A stretch of DNA of 43,793 bases from Desulfobacterales bacterium (GTDB lineage: Bacteria; Desulfobacterota; Desulfobacteria; Desulfobacterales; JADGBH01), in contig JADGBH010000037.1 of NCBI GenBank assembly GCA_015231595.1, positions 1 to 43,793 on the forward strand, given 5' to 3'. The notes below the pieces were generated by a model. It was not told the DNA's origin, made no database searches, and was given only the letters and a program-made list of their open reading frames with translations. This document shows, piece after piece, positions 36,645-43,680 of this stretch (positions within the stretch are counted from its first letter, which is position 1; the number at the start of each line of letters is the position of its first letter). Made by a program: the position numbers and the translations under genes.

Positions 36645-36815
36645 ATGTCAGAAAAACATCCAGAATGCCCATTATACAATCCCTTGAACTGTAAGGAATA
36701 TTATAACCCTAAATTATGTGCTTTTGTAAAAAAAGATAAAATATGTCTTAAAAAAAGAAAGCCTAAAATAAAAGGTAAATCTAAATTAAAAGAAGAATGT
36801 GTGGAAGAAGAATAA
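36645..36815 (+). CDS. Small Cys-rich protein, 56 residues
   Basis: ATG 36645, preceded by AAAGGGG at a spacing of about 10, opens MSEKHPECPLYNPLNCKEYY...; the stop is at 36813-36815. Cys are at 8, 16, 25, 34 and 52, and the pattern ECPLYNPLNCKEYxNPKLC recalls small Cys-rich proteins of sulfate reducers. The C-terminus is very basic and then acidic. The first four Cys, spaced by 8-9 residues, could bind a metal. It lies between the divergent dynamin gene and the aromatic operon leader. Confidence 0.75.
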   Translation: MSEKHPECPLYNPLNCKEYYNPKLCAFVKKDKICLKKRKPKIKGKSKLKEECVEEE

Positions 36816-36882
36816 TTTTGTATGATTAATGAATTATTTATTTCTATAATTTATTAGTTGTCTGGCTTGTTGTAAAAATTTC

Positions 36883-36911
36883 TTGACATAATAGTTTTAG
36901 TTCGGTAGGTA
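36883..36911 (+). promoter_or_regulatory. Candidate promoter of the aromatic operon
   Basis: TTGACA (36883-36888), 17-base spacer, TAGGTA (36906-36911). The -35 is perfect but the -10 is poor. The position, about 40 bases before the leader-peptide ATG, suits an attenuator transcript. Confidence 0.45.
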
Positions 36912-36949
36912 GCAGAAAAGTTTTTTAGAATTTTTAAAGAGGAATTTTT

Positions 36950-37039
36950 ATGAATATATTTAAAGGCTGTTTCATTCAATTTTGCTATTACTATTTTTAT
37001 TATTTTAGAATGGGACTGCCTAAGGCTTACTCGAATTAG
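36950..37039 (+). CDS. Phe/Tyr-rich leader peptide of the aromatic operon
   Basis: A 29-codon ORF, preceded by AGAGGA at 6 bases, encodes MNIFKGCFIQFCYYYFYYF and then ten more residues, ending in SN. Five Phe and six Tyr are present; codons 13-19 (36986-37006) are YYYFYYF with no other residue. It stands immediately before two rho-independent terminators and a shikimate/phenylalanine operon. This is the layout of ribosome-mediated attenuation: scarce charged tRNA-Phe or tRNA-Tyr stalls the ribosome on the run. The product itself needs no function. The minus-strand ORF over this region lacks these signals. Confidence 0.85.
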   Translation: MNIFKGCFIQFCYYYFYYFRMGLPKAYSN

Positions 37040-37137
37040 TACATAAAAAGAAAATAATGAAGCCGTGGGCAAAAAAGCTCACGGCTTCTTTTTTTTTAAA
37101 AGGCCGTGATGCAAAAAAAATTCACGGCCTTTTTTTT
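37024..37137 (+). promoter_or_regulatory. Transcription attenuator with two tandem terminators
   Basis: Terminator 1: GAAGCCGTG (37059-37067) with CACGGCTTC (37080-37088), extended inside by GGC/GCT, then nine T. Terminator 2: AAAAGGCCGTGA (37098-37109) with TCACGGCCTTTT (37122-37133), then T's to 37137. Both stop transcription before ATG 37186. GGCTT (37024-37028, in the last codons of the leader) can pair with AAGCC (37060-37064) and so block terminator 1. The arm CACGGC of terminator 1 can pair with GCCGTG of terminator 2. Under Phe/Tyr starvation these alternatives would allow readthrough. Confidence 0.8.
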
Positions 37138-37185
37138 ATTAATATTAGGTTTATGGATTAACATAAAAAAACAGAGGAGAACATC

Positions 37186-37992
37186 ATGACAATAATAGGA
37201 AAATCAATTAGGATGGAGAGAATCATTAATAGAACTACTGGAAATACTGTAATTGTGCCTATAGACCATGGGATGTCTGTAGGACCAATTCAAGGTATTG
37301 TTGACATGAAAGATGCTGTCCAGAAAATATCAGATGGTGGCGCTAATGCTATAGTCGAACATAAAGGAATGGTTGGCGCTGGGCATAGAAAATCGGGGAA
37401 GGATATCGGTCTTATCATTCATCTTTCTGCATCAACCTCTCTTTCACCCTACCCACATACTAAAACTCTTGTGTGTTCTGTTGAAGAAGCAATAAAATTA
37501 GGAGCAGATGCTGTATCAATTCATATAAATCTTGGGGATAGCGAAGAAAAAGAAATGCTTAAAGATTTTGGAGAAGTAAGTTACAAAGCAAAAGAATGGG
37601 GCATGCCTTTACTTGCTATGATTTATCCAAGAGGACAAAAAATTACCGATGAATATGACGTAAAAGTTATAAAACACGCAGCAAGAGTAGGCAATGAAAT
37701 AGGAGCTGATATCGTGAAGGTTTCTTACACTGGTTCCCCTGAAACCTTCCATGAAGTTGTTTCTGGATGTTTTGTCCCTGTTGTAATTGCTGGAGGACCT
37801 AAAATGGATTCCGACCAAGCTATCCTTGAAATGGTAAGAGGCGCTATGGATGCTGGCGCTAAAGGCGCATCTATAGGAAGAAATATATTCCAGCATAAAA
37901 ATCCAGAATTAATGGTTAAGGCTATTTCGGCTATTGTTCACGAAAATTTTACTGTTGAACAAGCTATAAAAATGTTGAATGCCCCTGCTTAG
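37186..37992 (+). CDS. aroA': 2-amino-3,7-dideoxy-D-threo-hept-6-ulosonate synthase (ADH synthase)
   Basis: The 268-residue class I aldolase-like enzyme joins 6-deoxy-5-ketofructose-1-phosphate with aspartate semialdehyde to give ADH, the first step of the archaeal-type route to dehydroquinate. Compared with the archaeal MJ0400 enzyme, the key residues are in place with a constant offset: Asp27 (VPIDHG), Tyr147 (MIYPRG) and Schiff-base Lys178 (DIVKVSYTG). GAGGAG precedes ATG 37186. The presence of the type II dehydroquinate synthase next door supports this role over fructose-bisphosphate aldolase. It is controlled by the upstream attenuator. Confidence 0.93.
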   Translation: MTIIGKSIRMERIINRTTGNTVIVPIDHGMSVGPIQGIVDMKDAVQKISDGGANAIVEHKGMVGAGHRKSGKDIGLIIHLSASTSLSPYPHTKTLVCSVEEAIKLGADAVSIHINLGDSEEKEMLKDFGEVSYKAKEWGMPLLAMIYPRGQKITDEYDVKVIKHAARVGNEIGADIVKVSYTGSPETFHEVVSGCFVPVVIAGGPKMDSDQAILEMVRGAMDAGAKGASIGRNIFQHKNPELMVKAISAIVHENFTVEQAIKMLNAPA

Positions 37993-38040
37993 TAGCTGAA
38001 AAGAATACTTAAAAAAATAACTTAACTGTGTTTTTTTACT

Positions 38041-38074
38041 GCAAAGGCGTTAAAATATTTCTTTGCGCCTTTGC
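38041..38074. repeat. Intra-operon hairpin
   Basis: GCAAAGGCG (38041-38049) pairs perfectly with CGCCTTTGC (38066-38074) around a 16-base loop. No T-run follows on the plus strand, so it is more likely an mRNA-stabilising or processing stem, or a dispersed repeat, than a terminator. Confidence 0.6.
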
Positions 38075-38125
38075 GATAAAAAACAACAGCAAACAAAAAT
38101 TAAGAATTAAAGGAGTCTTGTTGAT

Positions 38126-39118
38126 ATGAAAAAAATTTGGGTTAAAGTTGATCCTTGGAATAAAAATCTTGTAACCACTGCCCTTGAAGGAGGAGCTGAC
38201 GGAATAATGGTTCCTTCTGGTTTTTCCCAAAAAGTGAAAGAACTTGGCAGAATAACAACTATTGCCGATGATGGAGATATAGTTCTTGGCAAAGATGCGG
38301 TTGTTTTTACAATTAAAAGCGGAGAAGATGAAGATGAAATTGCAAAAATTTCTAAAGAAAAATTAGTTATATTGCAATGTTCAGACTGGACAATAATTCC
38401 CCTTGAAAACCTTATAGCTAAAGGTGCTGATGTTGTTACTACTGTAAAAAACCTTGAAGAAGCAAAAACAGCCTTTGGTATCCTTGAAAAAGGAGTAAAC
38501 CAAATATTATTTGACACCCAAGACGTTAGTGAGCTAAAAAAAGCTTTATCATCTTTAAAATCCCAAGAAGAAAAAACACCTCTTGTTGAAGCTGAAATTA
38601 TTGAAATAAAATCTCTTGGAATGGGAGATAGAGTTTGTGTTGATACCTGTTCATTAATGACTGAAGGGCAAGGCATGCTTGTTGGAAACTCAAGTAGTTT
38701 TCTTTTTCTTGTTCATGCGGAAAGTGTTGTTAATCCCTATGTGTCGCCAAGGCCTTTTAGAGTTAATGCCGGACCTGTTCATGCTTACACAAGAGTTGCT
38801 GGAGGAAAAACAAAATACCTTTCAGAACTTTCTTCCGGAGACCAAGTTATAATTGTAGATTATAAAGGTAATACAACATCAGCAATTGTTGGAAGATTAA
38901 AAATTGAGAAAAGACCGTTAATTCTTGTAAAAGCATTAGTTTCAGATAAAATAATAACTTCAATTTTGCAGAATGCTGAAACTATAAGACTTACAAGTCC
39001 TGACGGAAAACCATTATCCGTTGTTTCTCTAAAACCAAAAGATAAAGTTCTTGTTGCCGTTGAAGAATGGGGAAGACATTTTGGGCATAAAATTCAAGAA
39101 ACCATAACTGAGAAATAG
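38126..39118 (+). CDS. aroB': 3-dehydroquinate synthase II
   Basis: The 330-residue enzyme oxidatively deaminates and cyclises ADH to 3-dehydroquinate, using NAD. It matches the archaeal MJ1249 family: KKIWVKVDPW start, ALEGGADGIMVPSGFS, IKSLGMGDRVCVDTCSLMTEGQGMLVGNSSS, HAESVVNPYVSPRPFRVNAGPVHAYTR, and GRLKIEKRPLILV. Length is normal. GGAG precedes the ATG. Because classical AroB and DAHP synthase are not needed with this pair, the operon uses the ADH route. Confidence 0.95.
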   Translation: MKKIWVKVDPWNKNLVTTALEGGADGIMVPSGFSQKVKELGRITTIADDGDIVLGKDAVVFTIKSGEDEDEIAKISKEKLVILQCSDWTIIPLENLIAKGADVVTTVKNLEEAKTAFGILEKGVNQILFDTQDVSELKKALSSLKSQEEKTPLVEAEIIEIKSLGMGDRVCVDTCSLMTEGQGMLVGNSSSFLFLVHAESVVNPYVSPRPFRVNAGPVHAYTRVAGGKTKYLSELSSGDQVIIVDYKGNTTSAIVGRLKIEKRPLILVKALVSDKIITSILQNAETIRLTSPDGKPLSVVSLKPKDKVLVAVEEWGRHFGHKIQETITEK

Positions 39119-39129
39119 TGCAGGTGAAC

Positions 39130-40227
39130 ATGTGTTCTGAAGAAAAAAATAAAACTAATGAAAGAATTACAGGCATCAGGAATGCTATTGACGATATTGA
39201 TGAAAAAATACTTCATCTAATAAATCAAAGGCTTGATTTAGCAAAAGAGATCGGAAAAGTTAAGGCGGAAACAGGGAATAATATACTTGATAAATCAAGG
39301 GAAACTGAACTTTTGCGAAGACTTTGCAGCCTCAACCAAGGGCCTTTAAGGGATAATGAAATTCATTATATATTTAACGATATAATTACGGTATCAAGGG
39401 AGCTTCAAAAACCTTTAAGAGTAGCTTATCTTGGGCCTCCAGCTACTTTTAGTCATCTTGCAGCTATGAATCATTTCGGAAATATTGTTTCGTGCGTTCC
39501 CCAACCAGGTATTCATGAAATATTCAGCGAAGTTGAAAAAGGCAGCTGTTATTATGGCATTGTTCCTGTTGAAAATTCTATCGAAGGTGCTGTTAACATT
39601 ACTCTTGACCTTTTTTTTGAATCAGACCTTAAAATTTGTGCGGAACAATATCAGACTATTTCTAATGATCTTTTGTCAATAGACGGTATAATCGAAAATA
39701 TTAAGGTGGTTTATTCTCATCCCCAGCCATTTGGCCAATGTAGAAGATGGCTTAAAAGAAATTTGCCAAATGCCCAACTTATTGAGTGCAGCAGCACTGC
39801 GTATGCTGCTCAAAAAGCATCAGAAGAAAAAGGAACCGCCGCTATTTCAAGCTCAGTTGCGGCAACAATTTATAACCTTAAAACCGTTGTATCAAAAATT
39901 GAGGACTATCCACGAAATGTAACAAGATTTCTTATAATCGGAAGAGATGAAGTAAAAAGAACCGGTAAGGATAAAACATCTATTATTTTTGTTACTTCCC
40001 ATTCTCCAGGAGCTTTACATAAAGTTTTAGACCCAATATCTAAATCAAACATAAATCTTAATAAACTTGAATCAAGGCCAAGTAAATTTGAAAACTGGAA
40101 TTATTTTTTTATTGTAGATTTAGACGGGCATATTGCAGACCCTATACTTCAGGAAACCATAAATAATATGCGGCCTCTTTGCCTATATTTAAAATGGCTT
40201 GGCTCATATCCAAAATCAAAAGATTGA
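39130..40227 (+). CDS. pheA: Chorismate mutase/prephenate dehydratase (P-protein)
   Basis: The 365-residue fusion has chorismate mutase AroQ (15-95; IRNAIDDIDEKILHLINQRL), prephenate dehydratase (about 100-275; YLGPPATFSHLAA, GIVPVENSIEGAVN, ECSSTAYAA, NVTRFLIIGR with the catalytic Thr) and ACT (about 285-365). The ACT Phe-binding signatures GALH and ESRP are both present, so feedback inhibition by Phe is expected. It makes phenylpyruvate, the direct Phe precursor. I start at ATG 39130 with AGGTG upstream; a GTG at 39118 overlaps the previous stop. Confidence 0.96.
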   Translation: MCSEEKNKTNERITGIRNAIDDIDEKILHLINQRLDLAKEIGKVKAETGNNILDKSRETELLRRLCSLNQGPLRDNEIHYIFNDIITVSRELQKPLRVAYLGPPATFSHLAAMNHFGNIVSCVPQPGIHEIFSEVEKGSCYYGIVPVENSIEGAVNITLDLFFESDLKICAEQYQTISNDLLSIDGIIENIKVVYSHPQPFGQCRRWLKRNLPNAQLIECSSTAYAAQKASEEKGTAAISSSVAATIYNLKTVVSKIEDYPRNVTRFLIIGRDEVKRTGKDKTSIIFVTSHSPGALHKVLDPISKSNINLNKLESRPSKFENWNYFFIVDLDGHIADPILQETINNMRPLCLYLKWLGSYPKSKD

Positions 40228-40245
40228 ATTAGGAATTAGGAAAAA

Positions 40246-41073
40246 ATGAAAATTAATGCATCAACTTCCCTTTTCTGTGTTATTGGGGATCCTGTGTCCC
40301 ATAGTTTAAGCCCTATAATGCATAATGCTGCTTTTGAGCATTTAAATATTAATGCTGTCTATCTTGCTTTTAATGTTAAAAACGTTGATTCAGCTATAAG
40401 CGGAATAAGAGATCTTGGAATAAAAGGCACAAGCGTTACTATTCCCCATAAAGTCAAGGTAATGAATTTTTTAGATAAGATTGACGATACAGCTTTAAAA
40501 ATAGGAGCTGTAAACACAATAGTTAATCAGGATGGAAAACTTTTGGGTTTTAATACGGATTGTCTTGGCGCTGTAAAAGCTTTAATGAATAAAACCCCAA
40601 TAAAAAATAAAAAAGTAGTACTTCTTGGCGCTGGCGGGGCTGCTCGCGCAATAGGATTCGGAATACTTAATGAAGGAGGCAATCTTTCTATTTTAAATAT
40701 TTTAGAAGACGAAGGTCAATCCCTTGCAAAATCACTTGGAGTTAATTATTATCATTTATCGGAATATAAAAAAGTAGATTATGAAATTTTAATTAATACA
40801 ACTCCAGTCGGAATGTTTCCAGATGTGGATAAAAGCCCTATTCCTAAAGATGGGATAATAAAAGGATCTGTAATTATGGATATAATTTATAATCCTTTAA
40901 AAACTAAATTGCTCCATGATGCTGAAGCAGAAGGCTGTTTAACGATAGACGGAACAAATATGTTTGTATATCAAGGGGCAATCCAATTTGAAATGTGGAC
41001 TCACCAAAAAGCTCCAATTGATATAATGAAAAAGACTGTTATAGAAGAATTGTCGGCATTGCGCTGTAAGTAG
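40246..41073 (+). CDS. aroE: Shikimate dehydrogenase (NADP)
   Basis: The 275-residue enzyme reduces 3-dehydroshikimate to shikimate. Motifs: SLSPIMHNAAF (substrate), GTSVTIPHKVKVMNFLD with catalytic Lys, NTDCLGAVKAL with catalytic Asp, GAGGAARAIGFG (nucleotide loop), and YQGAIQFEMWT at the end. It follows pheA by 18 bases. The preceding AroD step (dehydroquinate dehydratase) is not encoded in this window. Confidence 0.97.
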   Translation: MKINASTSLFCVIGDPVSHSLSPIMHNAAFEHLNINAVYLAFNVKNVDSAISGIRDLGIKGTSVTIPHKVKVMNFLDKIDDTALKIGAVNTIVNQDGKLLGFNTDCLGAVKALMNKTPIKNKKVVLLGAGGAARAIGFGILNEGGNLSILNILEDEGQSLAKSLGVNYYHLSEYKKVDYEILINTTPVGMFPDVDKSPIPKDGIIKGSVIMDIIYNPLKTKLLHDAEAEGCLTIDGTNMFVYQGAIQFEMWTHQKAPIDIMKKTVIEELSALRCK

Positions 41074-41099
41074 ATATTCCCTTTTATTTAGGAGGTAAA

Positions 41100-42356
41100 A
41101 TGATAGAAATTATTCCAACAAAAATTAAAGATTGTGATATTAGTGTTCCGGGCTCTAAAAGCTATACCCATAGAATAATAATTGCAGCTGCACTTTCAGA
41201 TGGAGTCTGCAAAATAAATAATGATCTTAGAAGTGAAGATACAGTTTTTACAGGATCCGCTTTGGAGCAAATGGGCATAAAAATGGAACAACATCTTGAT
41301 TATGTTATTGTTCATGGAGCGAGCGGAAAATTTAAACCTTGTTCTGAGCCTGTATATCTTGGAAACTCAGGAACGTCAATGAGACTTATGACAGGAGTTG
41401 CGGCTTTAGGAGAAGGCCTTTATACTCTTACCGGCACAGAAAGGATGCATCAACGTCCTATTGTTGACTTGATTGATTCTTTAAGTCGTCTTGGAGTTTG
41501 TGCAAAAGCTGTTAATGATGGCTGCCCTCCTGTTGAAATAAAAGGTAGAAATATAAAAGGAGGTTCTGTTCCAATAAAATGTGATATTAGCAGCCAATTT
41601 CTATCATCTTTGCTTTTAATTGCTCCTTATACACGAAAAGGCCTTGAAATAACTGTTACAGCTGGTCCTGTTTCAAAGCCCTATATAGATATGACAATTG
41701 ATGTTATGGAAAAATTCGGAGTAAAGGTCAAAAGAGACGGATACGAATTTTTTAAAGTTCAAGGGGGACAAATATACAAAAGCGGAGAATATAATGTAGA
41801 ACCTGACTTATCCCAAGCCAGCTATTTTTGGGCTGCTGGTGCAATTACAGGTGCTAAAGTTAAGGTTAAAGGTGTTAAAAAAAATTCTATTCAGGGAGAT
41901 CTCCGTTTAACTGACGTTTTTGCGGCTATGGGTTGTAAAGTTTCCTATGAAAATGATGGGATTTCTGTTGCTGGCGGTAATTTAGAAGGCATTGAAGTTG
42001 ATATGTCGGATATGCCTGATATGGTTCCAACTTTGGCGGTAGTTGCGGCTTTTGCAAAAGGAACGACAGAAATAAAAAATGTTGCTCACCTTAAAGCTAA
42101 GGAAAGTGATAGACTTGGAGCTGTTGCTAATGAGCTTACTAAAATGGGAATAGCTGTAAGTTCAAGTGATTCAGGTCTTATAATTCAAGGAGGACAGCCT
42201 AAAGGAGTATCCATAAACACGTATAATGATCATAGAATCGCTATGAGTTTTGCTATCGCTGGTCTTTCTACTCCAGGCGTTTTAATTCAGAATGAAAAAT
42301 GTGTAGATAAATCGTTTCCTAATTTTTGGGAAGTATTTCAAGGATTTTATAAATGA
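41100..42356 (+). CDS. aroA: 3-phosphoshikimate 1-carboxyvinyltransferase (EPSP synthase)
   Basis: The 418-residue enzyme joins shikimate 3-phosphate and PEP. Signatures: PGSKSYTHR (phosphate binding), LGNSGTSMRLMTG, ERMHQRPIVDLIDSL, SSQFLSSLLLIAPY, DMPDMVPTLAVVAAFAKG, KESDRL and NTYNDHRIAMSFAIAG. The order and length are standard. GGAGG stands 5 bases before the ATG, and the aroK start overlaps the stop (ATGA). Confidence 0.97.
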   Translation: MIEIIPTKIKDCDISVPGSKSYTHRIIIAAALSDGVCKINNDLRSEDTVFTGSALEQMGIKMEQHLDYVIVHGASGKFKPCSEPVYLGNSGTSMRLMTGVAALGEGLYTLTGTERMHQRPIVDLIDSLSRLGVCAKAVNDGCPPVEIKGRNIKGGSVPIKCDISSQFLSSLLLIAPYTRKGLEITVTAGPVSKPYIDMTIDVMEKFGVKVKRDGYEFFKVQGGQIYKSGEYNVEPDLSQASYFWAAGAITGAKVKVKGVKKNSIQGDLRLTDVFAAMGCKVSYENDGISVAGGNLEGIEVDMSDMPDMVPTLAVVAAFAKGTTEIKNVAHLKAKESDRLGAVANELTKMGIAVSSSDSGLIIQGGQPKGVSINTYNDHRIAMSFAIAGLSTPGVLIQNEKCVDKSFPNFWEVFQGFYK

Positions 42357-42880
42357 ATATATATTTAATCGGCTATAGATGTTCTGGCAAAACTTCAGTA
42401 GGAAGTTATATTGCATCTATAATGGGTACTCCATTTATTGATGCAGATCAGGAATTAGTGAAAGATGCGGGAATGCCCATATCAAAAATAGTTGATGATA
42501 AGGGGTGGGATTTTTTTAGGGAACTTGAAAAACAAACTATCAAAAAAATTTCTGGTTTTTCCCAAAAGCACGTAGTCGCAACAGGGGGCGGAGTTATACT
42601 TAAGGCCGAAAATATTGAGGTTATGAAAAAAAGCGGCGTCGTAATATGGCTTAAAGTTAATTCTGAAACTATTAAAAAAAGGATGTTTTTAGACGAAACA
42701 ACAAAAGAATTTAGGCCAAGTCTTACATCAAAAAGCCTTGATAAGGAAATAGAAGATACTCTTTTAGAAAGAATACCGCTTTATGAAAAAGCCAAAGATT
42801 TCTCCATTGAAACAGATAATATTTCTATAGAAGATACCGCAGCATTAATAAAGGATTATTTAATTAGAACTAAAAATTAA
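42353..42880 (+). CDS. aroK: Shikimate kinase
   Basis: The 175-residue kinase has the P-loop GYRCSGKTS (GxxxxGKT), FIDADQEL, the substrate-binding WDFFRELEKQ, TGGGVI, and the lid RPSL. It phosphorylates shikimate before the AroA step, so the gene order does not follow the pathway order. It is the last gene of the operon; aroC (chorismate synthase) and aroD are not in this window. Confidence 0.96.
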   Translation: MNIYLIGYRCSGKTSVGSYIASIMGTPFIDADQELVKDAGMPISKIVDDKGWDFFRELEKQTIKKISGFSQKHVVATGGGVILKAENIEVMKKSGVVIWLKVNSETIKKRMFLDETTKEFRPSLTSKSLDKEIEDTLLERIPLYEKAKDFSIETDNISIEDTAALIKDYLIRTKN

Positions 42881-42908
42881 AATATCTTTTTTCTGATTAT
42901 AACGATTT

Positions 42909-42935
42909 TTTGGGAGGATTTGAAAGCCTCCCAAA
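42909..42935. terminator. Hairpin after aroK
   Basis: TTTGGGAGG (42909-42917) pairs with CCTCCCAAA (42927-42935). No T-run follows on the plus strand and it is A-rich on the minus, so this is a possible but atypical terminator between convergent genes. Confidence 0.4.
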
Positions 42936-42990
42936 GACCGCTCCTAAAATTTAAAGATTCCGCAACTAATTCCTTTTTTATTTGGCATAT

Positions 42991-43680
42991 TTAATTTTCA
43001 AATACATATATTCTATTTTTAACTTTTACATTTGGAGGAATTTTCTTATTTTCAAAATAATCATAACCTTGTTTTAGATTATTCCAAAATTCTATCCACT
43101 CCGATTTTTGGTGATTTTCCATATTTTTCTTAGTCATTCGAAAAGGAAAGATATGAACTCTAAAAAATTTTTGGCCATTCCTAAAAGCAGCATCAGCTAT
43201 CGCGTAAATTTCTTCAATTCCAGAGTCGGTCATGGCATAACAGCCAATTGAAACGCAGTTTCCATGAACCATCAAAGCACTTCCAGTTCTTTTATGACTC
43301 CTATCATATTCATTTGGATAACCAAGGTTAAATGAAAGATGAAAATCACTATTAGGATTTAATCTTTGCGGAGTAACAAAATAAAAACCTTCTGGAGCTT
43401 GCATATCCCATAGCTTTATTTTAGGACCTAATGAGCCTGAATATGTGCAAATTTTATAAGTTTTAAAAAGGACATATTGGCTATCTTTTTGAACCCAAAT
43501 TTCAAGCTCTTTTGATTCTTTAAAAATTCTCATAAATATTTGAGAACCATATTGTAAATTTTGATTTTTAAATTCCATTTCAAGTGTTGGTTGAACCCTT
43601 TTTATAGCGATCTTAGATCTTTTACTTGACGGGATACTAATATCGCTTCCAGCAAAAATTGAAGAACTGACTCTCCCCAT
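42991..43680 (-). CDS. YafK-like L,D-transpeptidase, probably 5'-truncated
   Basis: The 229-residue frame is homologous to E. coli YafK/DpaA, a YkuD-fold enzyme that releases Lpp from murein. Conserved: GSQIFMRIFKESKELEIWV, KICTYSGSLGPK, APEGFYFV, YPNEYDRSHKRTG, the active site MVHGNCVSIGCYAM (His139, Cys147) and PFRMTKKNMENHQKSEW with GYDYFE. A signal peptide would be expected but is absent. The annotated ATG at 43680 lies in the hairpin of an IS200/IS605-type end, and native sequence probably begins near FAGSDISIPSSKRS (about 43658). The gene is thus probably cut by an insertion, though the catalytic domain is whole. Confidence 0.8.
   Translation of the reverse strand: MGRVSSSIFAGSDISIPSSKRSKIAIKRVQPTLEMEFKNQNLQYGSQIFMRIFKESKELEIWVQKDSQYVLFKTYKICTYSGSLGPKIKLWDMQAPEGFYFVTPQRLNPNSDFHLSFNLGYPNEYDRSHKRTGSALMVHGNCVSIGCYAMTDSGIEEIYAIADAAFRNGQKFFRVHIFPFRMTKKNMENHQKSEWIEFWNNLKQGYDYFENKKIPPNVKVKNRIYVFEN

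Noticed and set aside
36854..37072. Minus-strand ORF of 72 codons over the leader
   Set aside because: Its start lies in a terminator-adjacent region without a ribosome binding site; the plus-strand leader explains this DNA.
42909..42935. Canonical terminator of the aromatic operon
   Set aside because: The stem is good but no T-run follows on either strand; kept only as a low-confidence hairpin.
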